Below are positions 32,765-40,675 of a DNA stretch of 64,000 nucleotides, piece by piece. Source of the DNA: Streptomyces atratus (GTDB taxonomy: Bacteria > Actinomycetota > Actinomycetes > Streptomycetales > Streptomycetaceae). Each line of letters begins with the position of its first letter. The stretch's first letter is position 1. A model generated the notes under the pieces. That model was not told the origin of the DNA. It was given only the letters and a program-made list of their open reading frames with translations, and made no database searches. Made by a program: the position numbers and the translations under genes. The stretch lies in NCBI RefSeq assembly GCF_014648655.1, contig NZ_BMRN01000029.1:1-64000 (forward strand). Direction: 5' to 3'.

Positions 32765-35106
32765 CGGGCGCTCCCCGGGGCCTCGGGTGCGGCGGTGCGC
32801 TGGGTCTGCCGCCACGACTGGAATTCGGGCAGCGCCGCGATGTCGGTGAGGTCGCCGAAGGACGGGTCGCGGCTGAGGATCTGGTCGGCCACCCGGTAGG
32901 CGTCGTCGGTGCGGCCGAGAGCGAGCAGGACGCGGACCTGGGTGTCGCGGACGAAGTCGTACTCCGGGGCGTCGGCAACCGACAGTGCCTGCTCGACTGC
33001 GGCGAGCGCGCGCTCGGGTTCGCCGCTGTGCAGCAGATGCCAGGCGAGGGCGTTGCCGGTGCGGCGTTTGACCTCTTCCTGGAAGGCGCCCTCGTCGGTG
33101 AAGTGCCAGATCGTGCCGGGTACCAGGGAGAGTGTCTGCTCGGCGTAACGGATGAGCTTCGCGGTCGGTTCGGGGCGGTCGCCGTCCGGGGCGTTCTCGG
33201 CGAGTTGGCCGAGGGCGTCGACCAAGCCGTAGTGGGCGTAGAGCCGGTCGTAGTCGGAGTGGCAGGCGCCCGGGGCGCAGAGCGCGACGGCTTCCTCGAA
33301 GGCGGTGACGGCCGCCGCGTGGTCCTGCGCGACCTGCTTCTCGGCGCCCATCCTGACCAGAGCATGCACGGACTGCCAGTTCGGGTCGTGGACGACCTCC
33401 TTGGTGCCGGTGTCCCGCAGGTCGAGCCGGGTCCGCGGAAACATCGCGCGCAACCGCTCCAGCGTGGGCCGGTCGAGCTTGGTGTACCGCAGGCCCGCGA
33501 AATCGAGCCGGCGCAGTCCGAAGAACGACTCTGGAAGGGTGGTGAGTTCGTTGAACGACAAGTCGATGTGTCGCAGGTTCGACAGGTGGGTGAACGCGTC
33601 GTCGGGCAGCGCGCGGAAGGCGGTGCGCGCCTTCCGGCCGTCGAACGTTTCCTTGCCCCAGCGGTCGATCTCCAGGTGTTCGAGGGTGGTGATGTCCCAG
33701 ATTCCGGAGAGCAGGTCGCGGCTGGGCGGGGGCTGGTTGGAGCCCGGGGTTCTGCCGCTCAGGCGCAGGACGCGCAGCCGGGGCAGCCGGGCCAGGTCGG
33801 GCAGCCGCGTCAGCCGGGCGGACAGGGAGTTGCTCAGGTTGAGTTCCTCCAGTTCGGTCAGGTTCAGCAGTTCGTCGGGGACGGAGGCCAGCCAGACGTA
33901 CGACAGGTCGAGTGTCCTCAGTCCGGTCAGGCGGGTGACGATCGGAGGGAAGTCGACCAGGGTGTCGCAGTGGTAGCGGCCCTGGTGCTGGCGGGACAGG
34001 TCCAGTTCGCGCAGCGTGTGCAGCCGGGCGAGCGTGTCGGGGAGCGGGCAGGTCAGCTTTGCGGCGTGCAGCACCTCCAGGCGGTCCAGGTCGCCGAGGG
34101 AGTCCGGCAGGGCTGTGAAGGCGTTGTCGGAGATGTCCAGCAGCCGCAGGTTCCGCAGCCGGCCGATGGACTCGGGCAGCCCGGTCAGCTGTGTCCCGGC
34201 CAGGCGGAGTTCTTCGAGGGCGGCCAGCTCGCCGATGCGCGGGTCGATTGTCTTGAGCTCGGCGTTGCCCTCCAGGGAGAGGACCCGGAGGTTGGGGAAG
34301 GAGAGGAGCTGCTCGGGGAAGTGCCTCAGCTTGCGTTCGGACAGGTCGAGTTCTGTCACCTCCTCCGCACGCACCAGCAGCGCGTCCAGCTCCTCCAGGG
34401 CGGCCAGATGGCTCGGCCGGACCCCGGCGCGCAGCACCTGCCGCCCCTCGCGCAGGGCCTCCTTGATCTTCCACGCGTCGGCCGTGCCGTGGTCGTCTAG
34501 GAGTTCGGGCAGCAGGACGGTGTCCAGCTCCTCTTCGGTGAAGTCCACCGGGCAGTTGGTGTAGTGGGGGTCGGCGACGAGCAGTGCCTGCGGCTGCTCG
34601 GCGAAGGTCATGCCGAAGTACGACCTGCTGATGATGATCCGGGCGCGGGTCCGCCCGCACACCACGAGCACACCGCCGTCTTCCCCGTACGAGCCGCAGA
34701 TGCCGCCCGCCACCTCCAGGTCACCACGCACCACCACGTTGGGGCAGCCGGACAACAGCACGTTGCGCGCCCGCAGAGCCCCGGTGACCAGGAAGAAGTT
34801 GCCGCCGCTGTCGTCCCACCAGGCCAGGTCACCGTCGACGGTCAGATCACCGTCCACGACGGTGTTGTACGGCACCCAGTCGCTGTCGCCCTCCGGCTCC
34901 AGGTGACCCGCGACATGCAGACCGCCCTCGTACAAGCGGATCTCCTGCTCGTCGGCGAAGTCCACGTACGGGTAGCCGACATCGGCGGAGACCCGGAACC
35001 GCTCCTCCGCCTCCTGGGCGCTGATGAGGCGGTACCCCACCGGTGAGTGCACCGTTGTGAGGGCGGGGGGTACTGACGGGCCGCTCTGGGATTCGTCATC
35101 GGCCAT
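32761..35106 (-). CDS. Beta-helix module, LRR and TPR-like protein (paralogue B)
   Basis: 781 residues. Residues about 45-175 repeat the GDL-type beta-helix (TVVDGDLTVDGDLAWW, NVVVRGDLEVAGGICG), with LLPELLDDHG and a helix ending GRQVLR near 200-225. LRRs run from about 249 to 550 (LDISDNAFTALPDSLGDL, IDLSFNELTTLPESFFGL). A helical region of TPR type follows (about 575-781), ending RTDDAYRVADQILSRDPSF, which matches the tail of paralogue A. GGAG lies 10 bases before ATG 35106. The preceding ankyrin gene ends 105 bases upstream on the same strand and the HEAT gene overlaps its end. Confidence 0.87.
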   Translation of the reverse strand: MADDESQSGPSVPPALTTVHSPVGYRLISAQEAEERFRVSADVGYPYVDFADEQEIRLYEGGLHVAGHLEPEGDSDWVPYNTVVDGDLTVDGDLAWWDDSGGNFFLVTGALRARNVLLSGCPNVVVRGDLEVAGGICGSYGEDGGVLVVCGRTRARIIISRSYFGMTFAEQPQALLVADPHYTNCPVDFTEEELDTVLLPELLDDHGTADAWKIKEALREGRQVLRAGVRPSHLAALEELDALLVRAEEVTELDLSERKLRHFPEQLLSFPNLRVLSLEGNAELKTIDPRIGELAALEELRLAGTQLTGLPESIGRLRNLRLLDISDNAFTALPDSLGDLDRLEVLHAAKLTCPLPDTLARLHTLRELDLSRQHQGRYHCDTLVDFPPIVTRLTGLRTLDLSYVWLASVPDELLNLTELEELNLSNSLSARLTRLPDLARLPRLRVLRLSGRTPGSNQPPPSRDLLSGIWDITTLEHLEIDRWGKETFDGRKARTAFRALPDDAFTHLSNLRHIDLSFNELTTLPESFFGLRRLDFAGLRYTKLDRPTLERLRAMFPRTRLDLRDTGTKEVVHDPNWQSVHALVRMGAEKQVAQDHAAAVTAFEEAVALCAPGACHSDYDRLYAHYGLVDALGQLAENAPDGDRPEPTAKLIRYAEQTLSLVPGTIWHFTDEGAFQEEVKRRTGNALAWHLLHSGEPERALAAVEQALSVADAPEYDFVRDTQVRVLLALGRTDDAYRVADQILSRDPSFGDLTDIAALPEFQSWRQTQRTAAPEAPGSAR

Positions 35107-35211
35107 CTGTGGTTGCTCCGTGGGGTGAAGTGCCCGGTAAGGCGGATTCGGTGGGGGAAGTGCGAGGCGCGGTCGGCTGGGGCGGGCCGCCAGGCCGACG
35201 GGTACATGCGC

Positions 35212-36720
35212 TCAGTGGGCCTCGGCTTGCGCGTCCGCGCGGAAGACCGGCAGACCCTCGCGGAGCCGGGCGAACAGCAGACCCCGGTCCATCATTTCCT
35301 TGCCCTCGTCCTCGTCCTCGTCCTCGTCAGCGGCGAAGACCTCGTCCACCAGCAGCTCGCGCAACTGCTCCTGGACGCCTTCGCCGTGCCCCTGCTGGAA
35401 GTCGTCCAGGTCGAAGTGGAGATCCGCTTCCACCGAGGCGATCGTCGCGTGCTCGTCCTCGATGACCAGGCGGGCGCGGATGGTGCCCGCCTGGAGCGTG
35501 TTGTCGTTGTAGTAGCCGTAGACGACATCGGCCTCGATGTCTCCGTCGACGGACATCTCGCCGTCGGTGAACACCCCTCGGGCCGTCACCCCGCCGCGGA
35601 TGGCCACCACCGAATCCGGGCCGCAGTCCGCCAGCACGCCTTCCACCGCCAGGGAGCCGGTGACCACGAAGGGGGCCACCACATCCAGGTCGCCCTTCAC
35701 CACCAGGTCGCCGTGATGAAAGAACGGCGTGTCCACCGACTGGTCGCCGACCAGGGTGCACGTCGCACCCGTTCCGCCGAGCGCCCTGGCGCACAACTCG
35801 GGAAGATGCGGCAGATGGTCGGGATTGCAGCCGTTGCCCAGTTCGGCCACGAAGTCCTGGTAGCTGTCGAAGTCCGGCTCCACCCGCCTGGTGAGCCAGC
35901 CGCTGTCGTCCGGGATCCCGGCGGCCTCACACACCTCGGACAGCTCGGCCCGCATCACCCCCGCCGCTTGCCGCAGCGCCTCCATGTCGATGGGCAGCGG
36001 CCCGCCCTCCACCACGGGATACCGCACATGCGCCGGGGCACCCGCAGCCTCCAACAGAGCCACGATCTCCGACCGTGCCTGCCGCTGCTCCATGCTGTAC
36101 TCCGGCAGACGCAACGCGATCCCCAGCGGAGTCCGGCCGAGGCCGTCGACCGCGGCGTTGTCGGCGCCGTGCTCCAGCAGCAGCTTCACCAGCCCCGGTC
36201 GCGCCGAACGGACGGTCGCGTGCAGCGGAGTGTGTCCGCGATCGTCGACCGCGTCGGTCGGTGCGCCGTGGTCGAGCAGGAAGGCGTAGAGCGGCACGGC
36301 TGCGCAGCTGTTGTGGGCGAGGGACCCGCCGGTGGTGAATCTGCTCGGGCCGTCCAGCCGGGCGCCGTGCTCGACGAGCAGGGCCAGCACCTCCACGGAA
36401 CGCCGCACCACGGCCACCGGATCGGAGTCGTTCAAGGCCACGGCCCACACGGCGGGGGTGACACCGTTCTTGTCGACGGCGTGCACATCCGCGCCGCACT
36501 CCAGCAGCGCCCGTATCACCTCAAGGGAAGGCAGCGGGTCGTCGGCGCTGTAGGGGGCCTTCACCGCCCGGTGCAGCGGGGTGGCGCCCTGCTCGTCGTG
36601 CGCCGAGACATCCGCCCCGTCGGCGATCAGTGATCGAACCAGTGCGGCACCCTCGGTGGGGTCACCGCCACGATCAGGCTCGACAGCAGCAAAAAGGGAT
36701 TCGCTCATGACTTTGCTCAT
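35212..36720 (-). CDS. Ankyrin-repeat protein with C-terminal beta-helix module (paralogue C)
   Basis: 502 residues from ATG 36720 (AGGAG 8 bases upstream); ATG 36708 is an alternative. About five ankyrin repeats fill residues 25-230 (DGADVSAHDEQGATPLHRAV, HGAPTDAVDDRGHTPLHATV). A linker precedes the GDL-type beta-helix at about 335-430 (HHGDLVVKGDLDVV, VTGSLAVEGVLADCG, EMSVDGDIEADVV), then an acidic run DEDEDEDE and a tail ARLREGLPVFR like the module ends of the paralogues. Here the module is C-terminal rather than N-terminal. It appears to lead the ankyrin-LRR-HEAT operon and is divergent from paralogue D. Confidence 0.85.
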   Translation of the reverse strand: MSKVMSESLFAAVEPDRGGDPTEGAALVRSLIADGADVSAHDEQGATPLHRAVKAPYSADDPLPSLEVIRALLECGADVHAVDKNGVTPAVWAVALNDSDPVAVVRRSVEVLALLVEHGARLDGPSRFTTGGSLAHNSCAAVPLYAFLLDHGAPTDAVDDRGHTPLHATVRSARPGLVKLLLEHGADNAAVDGLGRTPLGIALRLPEYSMEQRQARSEIVALLEAAGAPAHVRYPVVEGGPLPIDMEALRQAAGVMRAELSEVCEAAGIPDDSGWLTRRVEPDFDSYQDFVAELGNGCNPDHLPHLPELCARALGGTGATCTLVGDQSVDTPFFHHGDLVVKGDLDVVAPFVVTGSLAVEGVLADCGPDSVVAIRGGVTARGVFTDGEMSVDGDIEADVVYGYYNDNTLQAGTIRARLVIEDEHATIASVEADLHFDLDDFQQGHGEGVQEQLRELLVDEVFAADEDEDEDEGKEMMDRGLLFARLREGLPVFRADAQAEAH

Positions 36721-36836
36721 GGTGAGGACTCCTGGACAGCGCACTGACAACGGACCCCGGCAGGCCGGACGCCGGACCTGACGGAACGTAGAACATGTGA
36801 CCAGGCCGTTGGTCATGAGCAGGGAGGTTCCGGTGG

Positions 36837-36860
36837 TTTCCGTGGCCGATTGCGTAGTTC
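36837..36860 (+). promoter_or_regulatory. Conserved upstream element, copy 2
   Basis: The core TTCCGTGGCCGATTGCGTAG begins at 36838 and matches the element at 27387-27410 except for two purine changes. It lies 101 bases before the GTG of paralogue D and 116 bases before the divergent ankyrin gene, so it could act on both. No Shine-Dalgarno or coding frame explains the conservation. Confidence 0.6.
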
Positions 36861-36961
36861 TACTGACACTGGCGCCGGTCGAGACGCACACGGGGAGACG
36901 GCGCCATGCTCGGATGGGCCGGGTACCGCAGGCCGGCCACATCACGAAGGAGAACGAAGCC

Positions 36962-37657
36962 GTGCAGCTCGACGAAGAAGGCCAGGCGAGTTCGATCCCG
37001 GAGATCCTCGAACAGTTTCCCGGCCGCGAGTGGTCGTGGGCGCTGGAGGCGTTCGAGTACTGGGGCGCACCGCCGACGGTGCGGGTCTACCCCTCTGGAT
37101 GCACGACGACGCAGCCGGTCGAGACCGGCGACGGCCCGTATTTCGTGGTGGTGGACGGCGACCTCACGTCCACCGCCCCCGTGGATCTCGCGACGTGCGA
37201 CTACACCCCGGGGCTCGTGATCGTGACCGGGAGCCTGAACGCCCCCTTGCTGTATTTCGCCGACAACATCCGTGTGTTCGTCGGTGGCGATGTCCGCGTC
37301 AGCGGTGCCTGTCTTGGGGCACTCGGAGACCGCAACGCCATGCTCACCGTCGAGGGCGAGCTCCACGCACGCGCCCTGATCCTGGGCTCATACGCCGAGG
37401 TCTGCGCGGACGGAGGCATCCGTGCGCTCGTCTACGCCCACGGGTTGGATCAGCTCTGCCCCGACATCGTCAGCGACGGCTTGGGAGACGACTCCCGCTT
37501 CTTCCGCCCGGAGTTGCTCGACCACCACGAGAACTACCCACCCATACTGTCCTTTCCCGCGGCGGTCAAGGCCGCCTTCGCCGGGGAGGAACTGTTCCTG
37601 CCGGGGGTGGAGGAGCGCTTTCCCGAACGCCTGGTGCTGCGCCGCGACTCCGCATGA
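36962..37657 (+). CDS. Stand-alone beta-helix module protein (paralogue D)
   Basis: 231 residues from GTG 36962, chosen for AAGGAG at 36947-36952; ATG 36914 is in frame but lacks a site. After an N-terminal helix (WSWALEAFEYWGAPPTVRVY) come the GDL-type strands at about 58-160 (FVVVDGDLTSTAPVDL, LVIVTGSLNAPLLYF, VFVGGDVRVSGACLG, LTVEGELHARALILG) and the tail FFRPELLDHHENYPP plus a helix ending GEELFLPG. No interaction repeats are attached, so this defines the minimal module. It is divergent from the ankyrin paralogue. Confidence 0.82.
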   Translation: MQLDEEGQASSIPEILEQFPGREWSWALEAFEYWGAPPTVRVYPSGCTTTQPVETGDGPYFVVVDGDLTSTAPVDLATCDYTPGLVIVTGSLNAPLLYFADNIRVFVGGDVRVSGACLGALGDRNAMLTVEGELHARALILGSYAEVCADGGIRALVYAHGLDQLCPDIVSDGLGDDSRFFRPELLDHHENYPPILSFPAAVKAAFAGEELFLPGVEERFPERLVLRRDSA

Positions 37658-37747
37658 CAGACTCCCGGTGACGACGCCGGACTTCCGTACCAGGTTGGAT
37701 AGTTCCACGGATGCCCACGCCGGACGGCAATCCGTGCCGTCATCCCT

Positions 37748-37966
37748 CAGCCTTCGGACCAGGTCGGTCACCGCCGGCGGCGCGGCCGTGCCGGTGGCCG
37801 GCCGCCCGCCTTCGACGCCGAAGCGTACAAGCAGCGCAACGCGGTGGAACGCTGTATCAATCGGCTCAAGCAGTGGCGCGGCCTGGCCATGAGAACCGAC
37901 AAGCTCGCCATCGCCTGCCAGGCCGCACTCCACCTTGCCGCCATCCTCATCTGGAGCCGCAGATGA
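37748..37966 (+). pseudogene. IS5-family transposase, C-terminal fragment
   Basis: 73 codons ending at TGA 37964-37966 read HRRRRGRAGGRPPAFDAEAY, KQRNAVERCINRLKQWRG and AALHLAAILIWSRR, the C-terminal end of IS5/IS1182-type DDE transposases including the YKxRNxVERxxxxLK signature around the final catalytic Glu. No start codon or N-terminal domains are present. It marks the right edge of the beta-helix island. Confidence 0.82.
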
Positions 37967-38055
37967 CCGAGGTTCCAGACTTCGGTCCACCACCTGCACC
38001 TCGTCGGCACGCAGACCTCCGCGCCCTTGGATGGCCGGCGGGGCCGCATGCCCTC

Positions 38056-38805
38056 CTACCGGTTGAGGATCTGCTCGACCGTGTCGGCCACCTGCTCGGC
38101 CTGGATGTCGCGGCCCTTCTCATTGGGATGCGCATACCAGGGGACCTTGGCTCCGAGATCGATCTGGGAGTCCTCCAGCAGGCCGCCGATGCCCCGGTCG
38201 GCGCCGTCGCACGCCGTATTGCCGCCGGTGTGGGCGTAGAGGTCGACGAAGTCGGCGCCGCCTTCGGCGTCAGCGGCGGCCTTCTTCATGACGTCGTTCA
38301 GCCGCTTCTGGATCTGGTCCAGGACCGGCAGAGCGTCCTTGGAGATGTCGGCGAACGGCAGCTCCGTCTGACCGGGCGCCGCGGTCAGGCACTTGGTGGT
38401 GTCCTCGGGCACGAGCCGGGGGTAGCCGACCAGGACGCGCTTCGCGTCGGGGGCGAAGTAGCCGATGCGGTCGAGCAGCTCCTCCAGATCCCCACCGACC
38501 TGCTCGAACCGACCGTCCAGCCACCGCTTGCCGTCCCCGGACTCGAAGAACTCACCGCACTTTGAGGCCGGCTTGTCCCCATCCACCGGCTCTCCCGGCA
38601 GCAGGGGGTGGCCCCGGAGCTCGTCGGAACACTGCTTCAGGATGCGGTTGAAGCCCAGCGTGTTGCCGCCCATGCTTCCCACGGCCAGCTGGGTGTCCTG
38701 CTTGAGCGCGTCCTGCTGCGGCGGGACCGTCATGCCGGGCAGCAGCAGCTCCTGTTCTTGCCAGAAGTGCTCGACGAGGGCGCCTGGGAAGGAGACACGG
38801 CCCAA
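38056..38805 (-). pseudogene. SGNH/GDSL hydrolase missing its N-terminus
   Basis: About 250 codons match secreted actinobacterial SGNH esterases from the middle of the domain onward: EHFWQEQELLLPGMTVPPQ, VGSMGGNTLGFNRILKQC (block III) and WYAHPNEKGRDIQ (block V His). Block I with the nucleophile (GDSYS) and the signal peptide are absent. The first codons overlap a terminator-like hairpin (38804-38834), so a deletion apparently joined the gene body to foreign downstream DNA. It is unlikely to be active or secreted. Confidence 0.75.
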
Positions 38806-38834
38806 GCCCCACGGCCGGGCAGCCCGTGGGGCTT
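38804..38834. terminator. 11-bp hairpin at the broken end of the SGNH gene
   Basis: AAGCCCCACGG (38804-38814) pairs perfectly with CCGTGGGGCTT (38824-38834) around a 9-base loop. The strength suits an intrinsic terminator in a high-GC genome. It lies where the missing 5' part of the SGNH gene should be. Confidence 0.6.
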
Positions 38835-38917
38835 CGGGCAGGGGCGACAGAGGGTCCCTGAGTAAACCGCAGGCGCCCGCGACGGCCGGGGGCGCGCCCA
38901 GCGGCCCGGAGGTCCGA

Positions 38918-39841
38918 CTACACTCCTGTCAGACTGATGAGCTTGTCCGGATTGCGCACGATATATACGCACTGAATGAGCCCGTCCCTGACGTCCACCT
39001 GAAAGACGGAGTCGGGCTTTCCGTCCGAGAGCACGAGCAGGCCCGGTGCACCGTTGAGCTCCAGGAACCGGATGTCGAGGTCCTGGGTCTGCTCGTGAGT
39101 CACGGCGAAGAGGAAGCGGCCGACCTTGTCGGCGCTCTCGATGATCCGCAGCGGCGCCTTGGACTTTCCTCCGCTGTCGCCGACGAGGCGCACATCGGGT
39201 GCGAGCAGGGCCAGCAGCTTCTCGATGTCACCGCCCGCCGCCGCCGCGAGGAACCGCTCCGTGAGGTCACGACGCCGGGCCGGGTCGACGTCATAGCGCG
39301 GTTTGCGCTCCTCGACATGGTGCCGCGCACGTCCTGCGAGCTGCCGTACCGCGGCCTCGGTCCGGTCCAGGGTGGCGGCGATCTCGGCGTACGGGAAACC
39401 GAACGTCTCGCGCAGGACGAAGACGGCCCGCTCCAGCGGCGACAGCGATTCGAGGACGACAAGCACGGCGACCGATACGGAGTCGGCGAGAACCGCCTGT
39501 TCCGCGGCATCGGGCACGGTCGGTCCGAAGTCGGTGACGAGGGGCTCCGGCAGCCACGGCCCGACGTACGCCTCGCGCCGCGACTGCACCTGCCGCAGCC
39601 GGTCGATGGCGAGACGGGTGATGATCCTCACGAGAAAGGCGCGCGGCTCCCGTACCTCCTCACGTGATGCGGACGACCAGCGCAGCCATGCCTCCTGCAC
39701 CACATCCTCGGCGTCGGCGATCCCGCCCAGCATGCGGTAGGCAACCCCGGTGAGCACGGGGCGGTGGTCCTCGAAGATGTCGGTCGCGGTGTCGACTGTC
39801 ACCCCTCCATCCCAGCCGAGAGTCCGCAGACTGTCCAGCAC
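38918..39841 (-). CDS. ECF41-type RNA polymerase sigma factor (SigJ-like)
   Basis: 307 residues from GTG 39841; GTG 39802 is an alternative start. Sigma-70 region 2 (about 24-90, DAEDVVQEAWLRWSS) and region 4 (about 130-180, FGFPYAEIAATLDRTEAAVR) are followed by a SnoaL-like C-terminal domain with GDSGGKSKAPLRI and the terminal motif NPDKL that defines the ECF41 group. In this group the C-terminal domain controls activity in place of an anti-sigma factor. Neighbours often include the target oxidoreductase or hydrolase; here the divergent alpha/beta hydrolase is broken. Confidence 0.9.
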   Translation of the reverse strand: MLDSLRTLGWDGGVTVDTATDIFEDHRPVLTGVAYRMLGGIADAEDVVQEAWLRWSSASREEVREPRAFLVRIITRLAIDRLRQVQSRREAYVGPWLPEPLVTDFGPTVPDAAEQAVLADSVSVAVLVVLESLSPLERAVFVLRETFGFPYAEIAATLDRTEAAVRQLAGRARHHVEERKPRYDVDPARRRDLTERFLAAAAGGDIEKLLALLAPDVRLVGDSGGKSKAPLRIIESADKVGRFLFAVTHEQTQDLDIRFLELNGAPGLLVLSDGKPDSVFQVDVRDGLIQCVYIVRNPDKLISLTGV

Positions 39842-39869
39842 GAACCGCGCGGCCTCTCGAACTGCAAGC

Positions 39870-39881
39870 TACCGAGCGGTA
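39870..39881. promoter_or_regulatory. TetR-type palindrome between sigma factor and hydrolase fragment
   Basis: TACCGAGCGGTA is a perfect 12-bp palindrome in the divergent spacer. Operators of this form are common for TetR-family repressors in actinobacteria. No TetR gene is in the vicinity, so it may be a relic of a lost regulator or bound in trans. Confidence 0.45.
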
Positions 39882-39955
39882 ATTGTTGTTGACGAGACGT
39901 CTAAGTCGCCTTCAGGCATGGCCCGTTCATGCTGGATCACCCCGGGAGCACCAGC

Positions 39956-40381
39956 ATGGCCACCACGGTCTCGTTCGGCGTCGGCTCACCGCAAGGGCCT
40001 CGGACCGTGTCCGTGGCGTATAAACGGACCGGTTCCGGAGAGCCGTTGCTCCTGCTCCACGGCATCGGCCATCACCGTCAGGCCTGGGATCCGGTGCTTC
40101 CCGTCCTGGCCGTGGAACGGGATGTGGCAGCCGTGGACCTTCCTGGTTTCGGTGCCTCCTCGGCGCTGCCCGACGGTGTTCCGTACGACCTGGCGAGCAT
40201 GGCTCCGGTGCTCGGTGCGTTCTGCGAGGAGCTCGGCCTGGACCGGCCGCATGTGACAGGCAATTCGCTGGGCGGTCTGCTGGCCCCGGAGCTGGGCCGC
40301 GAGAAGCTCGTGCGGTCGGTGACGGCGCTGTCGCCCGCCGGTTTCTGGACGCAGAGCGAGCGGCGCCATGCCTTCTCCTGA
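39956..40381 (+). pseudogene. Alpha/beta hydrolase, C-terminal half lost
   Basis: 141 codons from ATG 39956 encode the N-terminal half of an alpha/beta hydrolase: LLLLHGIGHHRQAWDPVLP (oxyanion HG), VDLPGFGASSALPDG and the nucleophile elbow VTGNSLGGLLAPEL. After GFWTQSERRHAFS the frame ends, without the cap, catalytic Asp and His of a normal protein of about 280 residues. The following DNA belongs to another gene fragment, so this looks like a deletion fusion. Confidence 0.75.
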
Positions 40382-40431
40382 CGGGCGCCGAGGCAGGAGC
40401 GGCCCTGCGGCCACTGGGCGACTTCGGCACC

Positions 40432-40542
40432 GTGCCCGCCACGGACCGAACGGTGAGCATGGTTCTCGGCTACGCACATCTGGCTCCCCAGGACATCGCG
40501 CAGGGTGTGCGGTTGCCGGCAGCGGCTCAGCGATACGACAGC
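40432..40542 (+). pseudogene. Possible C-terminal fragment of a MocR/PdxR-type regulator
   Basis: About 37 codons (VSMVLGYAHLAPQDIAQGV and RLPAAAQRY) resemble the extreme C-terminus of aminotransferase-like GntR regulators, where 'LLLGYAxLxExxIxxGVxxLAxAL' is usual. No other part of such a protein is present. The fragment lies directly after the broken hydrolase gene. The match is short and low in confidence. Confidence 0.3.
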
Positions 40543-40675
40543 GGACCCGACATCGGTGAGGGCCGGGGCCGGGTGTTCATCCGAGGTTGGTGTGCGCGCC
40601 GCAGACGGGCACAAGGGTGGGGTCGGTCGACCAGCCGGCCGTTCGTCCGCTGTCCACTGCCCCGGAGGCGCCTCG

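Noticed and set aside
32500..34500. Plus-strand open frame of 666 codons
   Set aside because: Antisense shadow of the LRR gene; low-complexity product without motifs.
31610..34660. Minus-strand open frame of 1016 codons spanning the HEAT and LRR genes
   Set aside because: Only the part after GTG 32764 has HEAT-like sequence; the rest is an Arg/Pro-rich shadow of the LRR frame.
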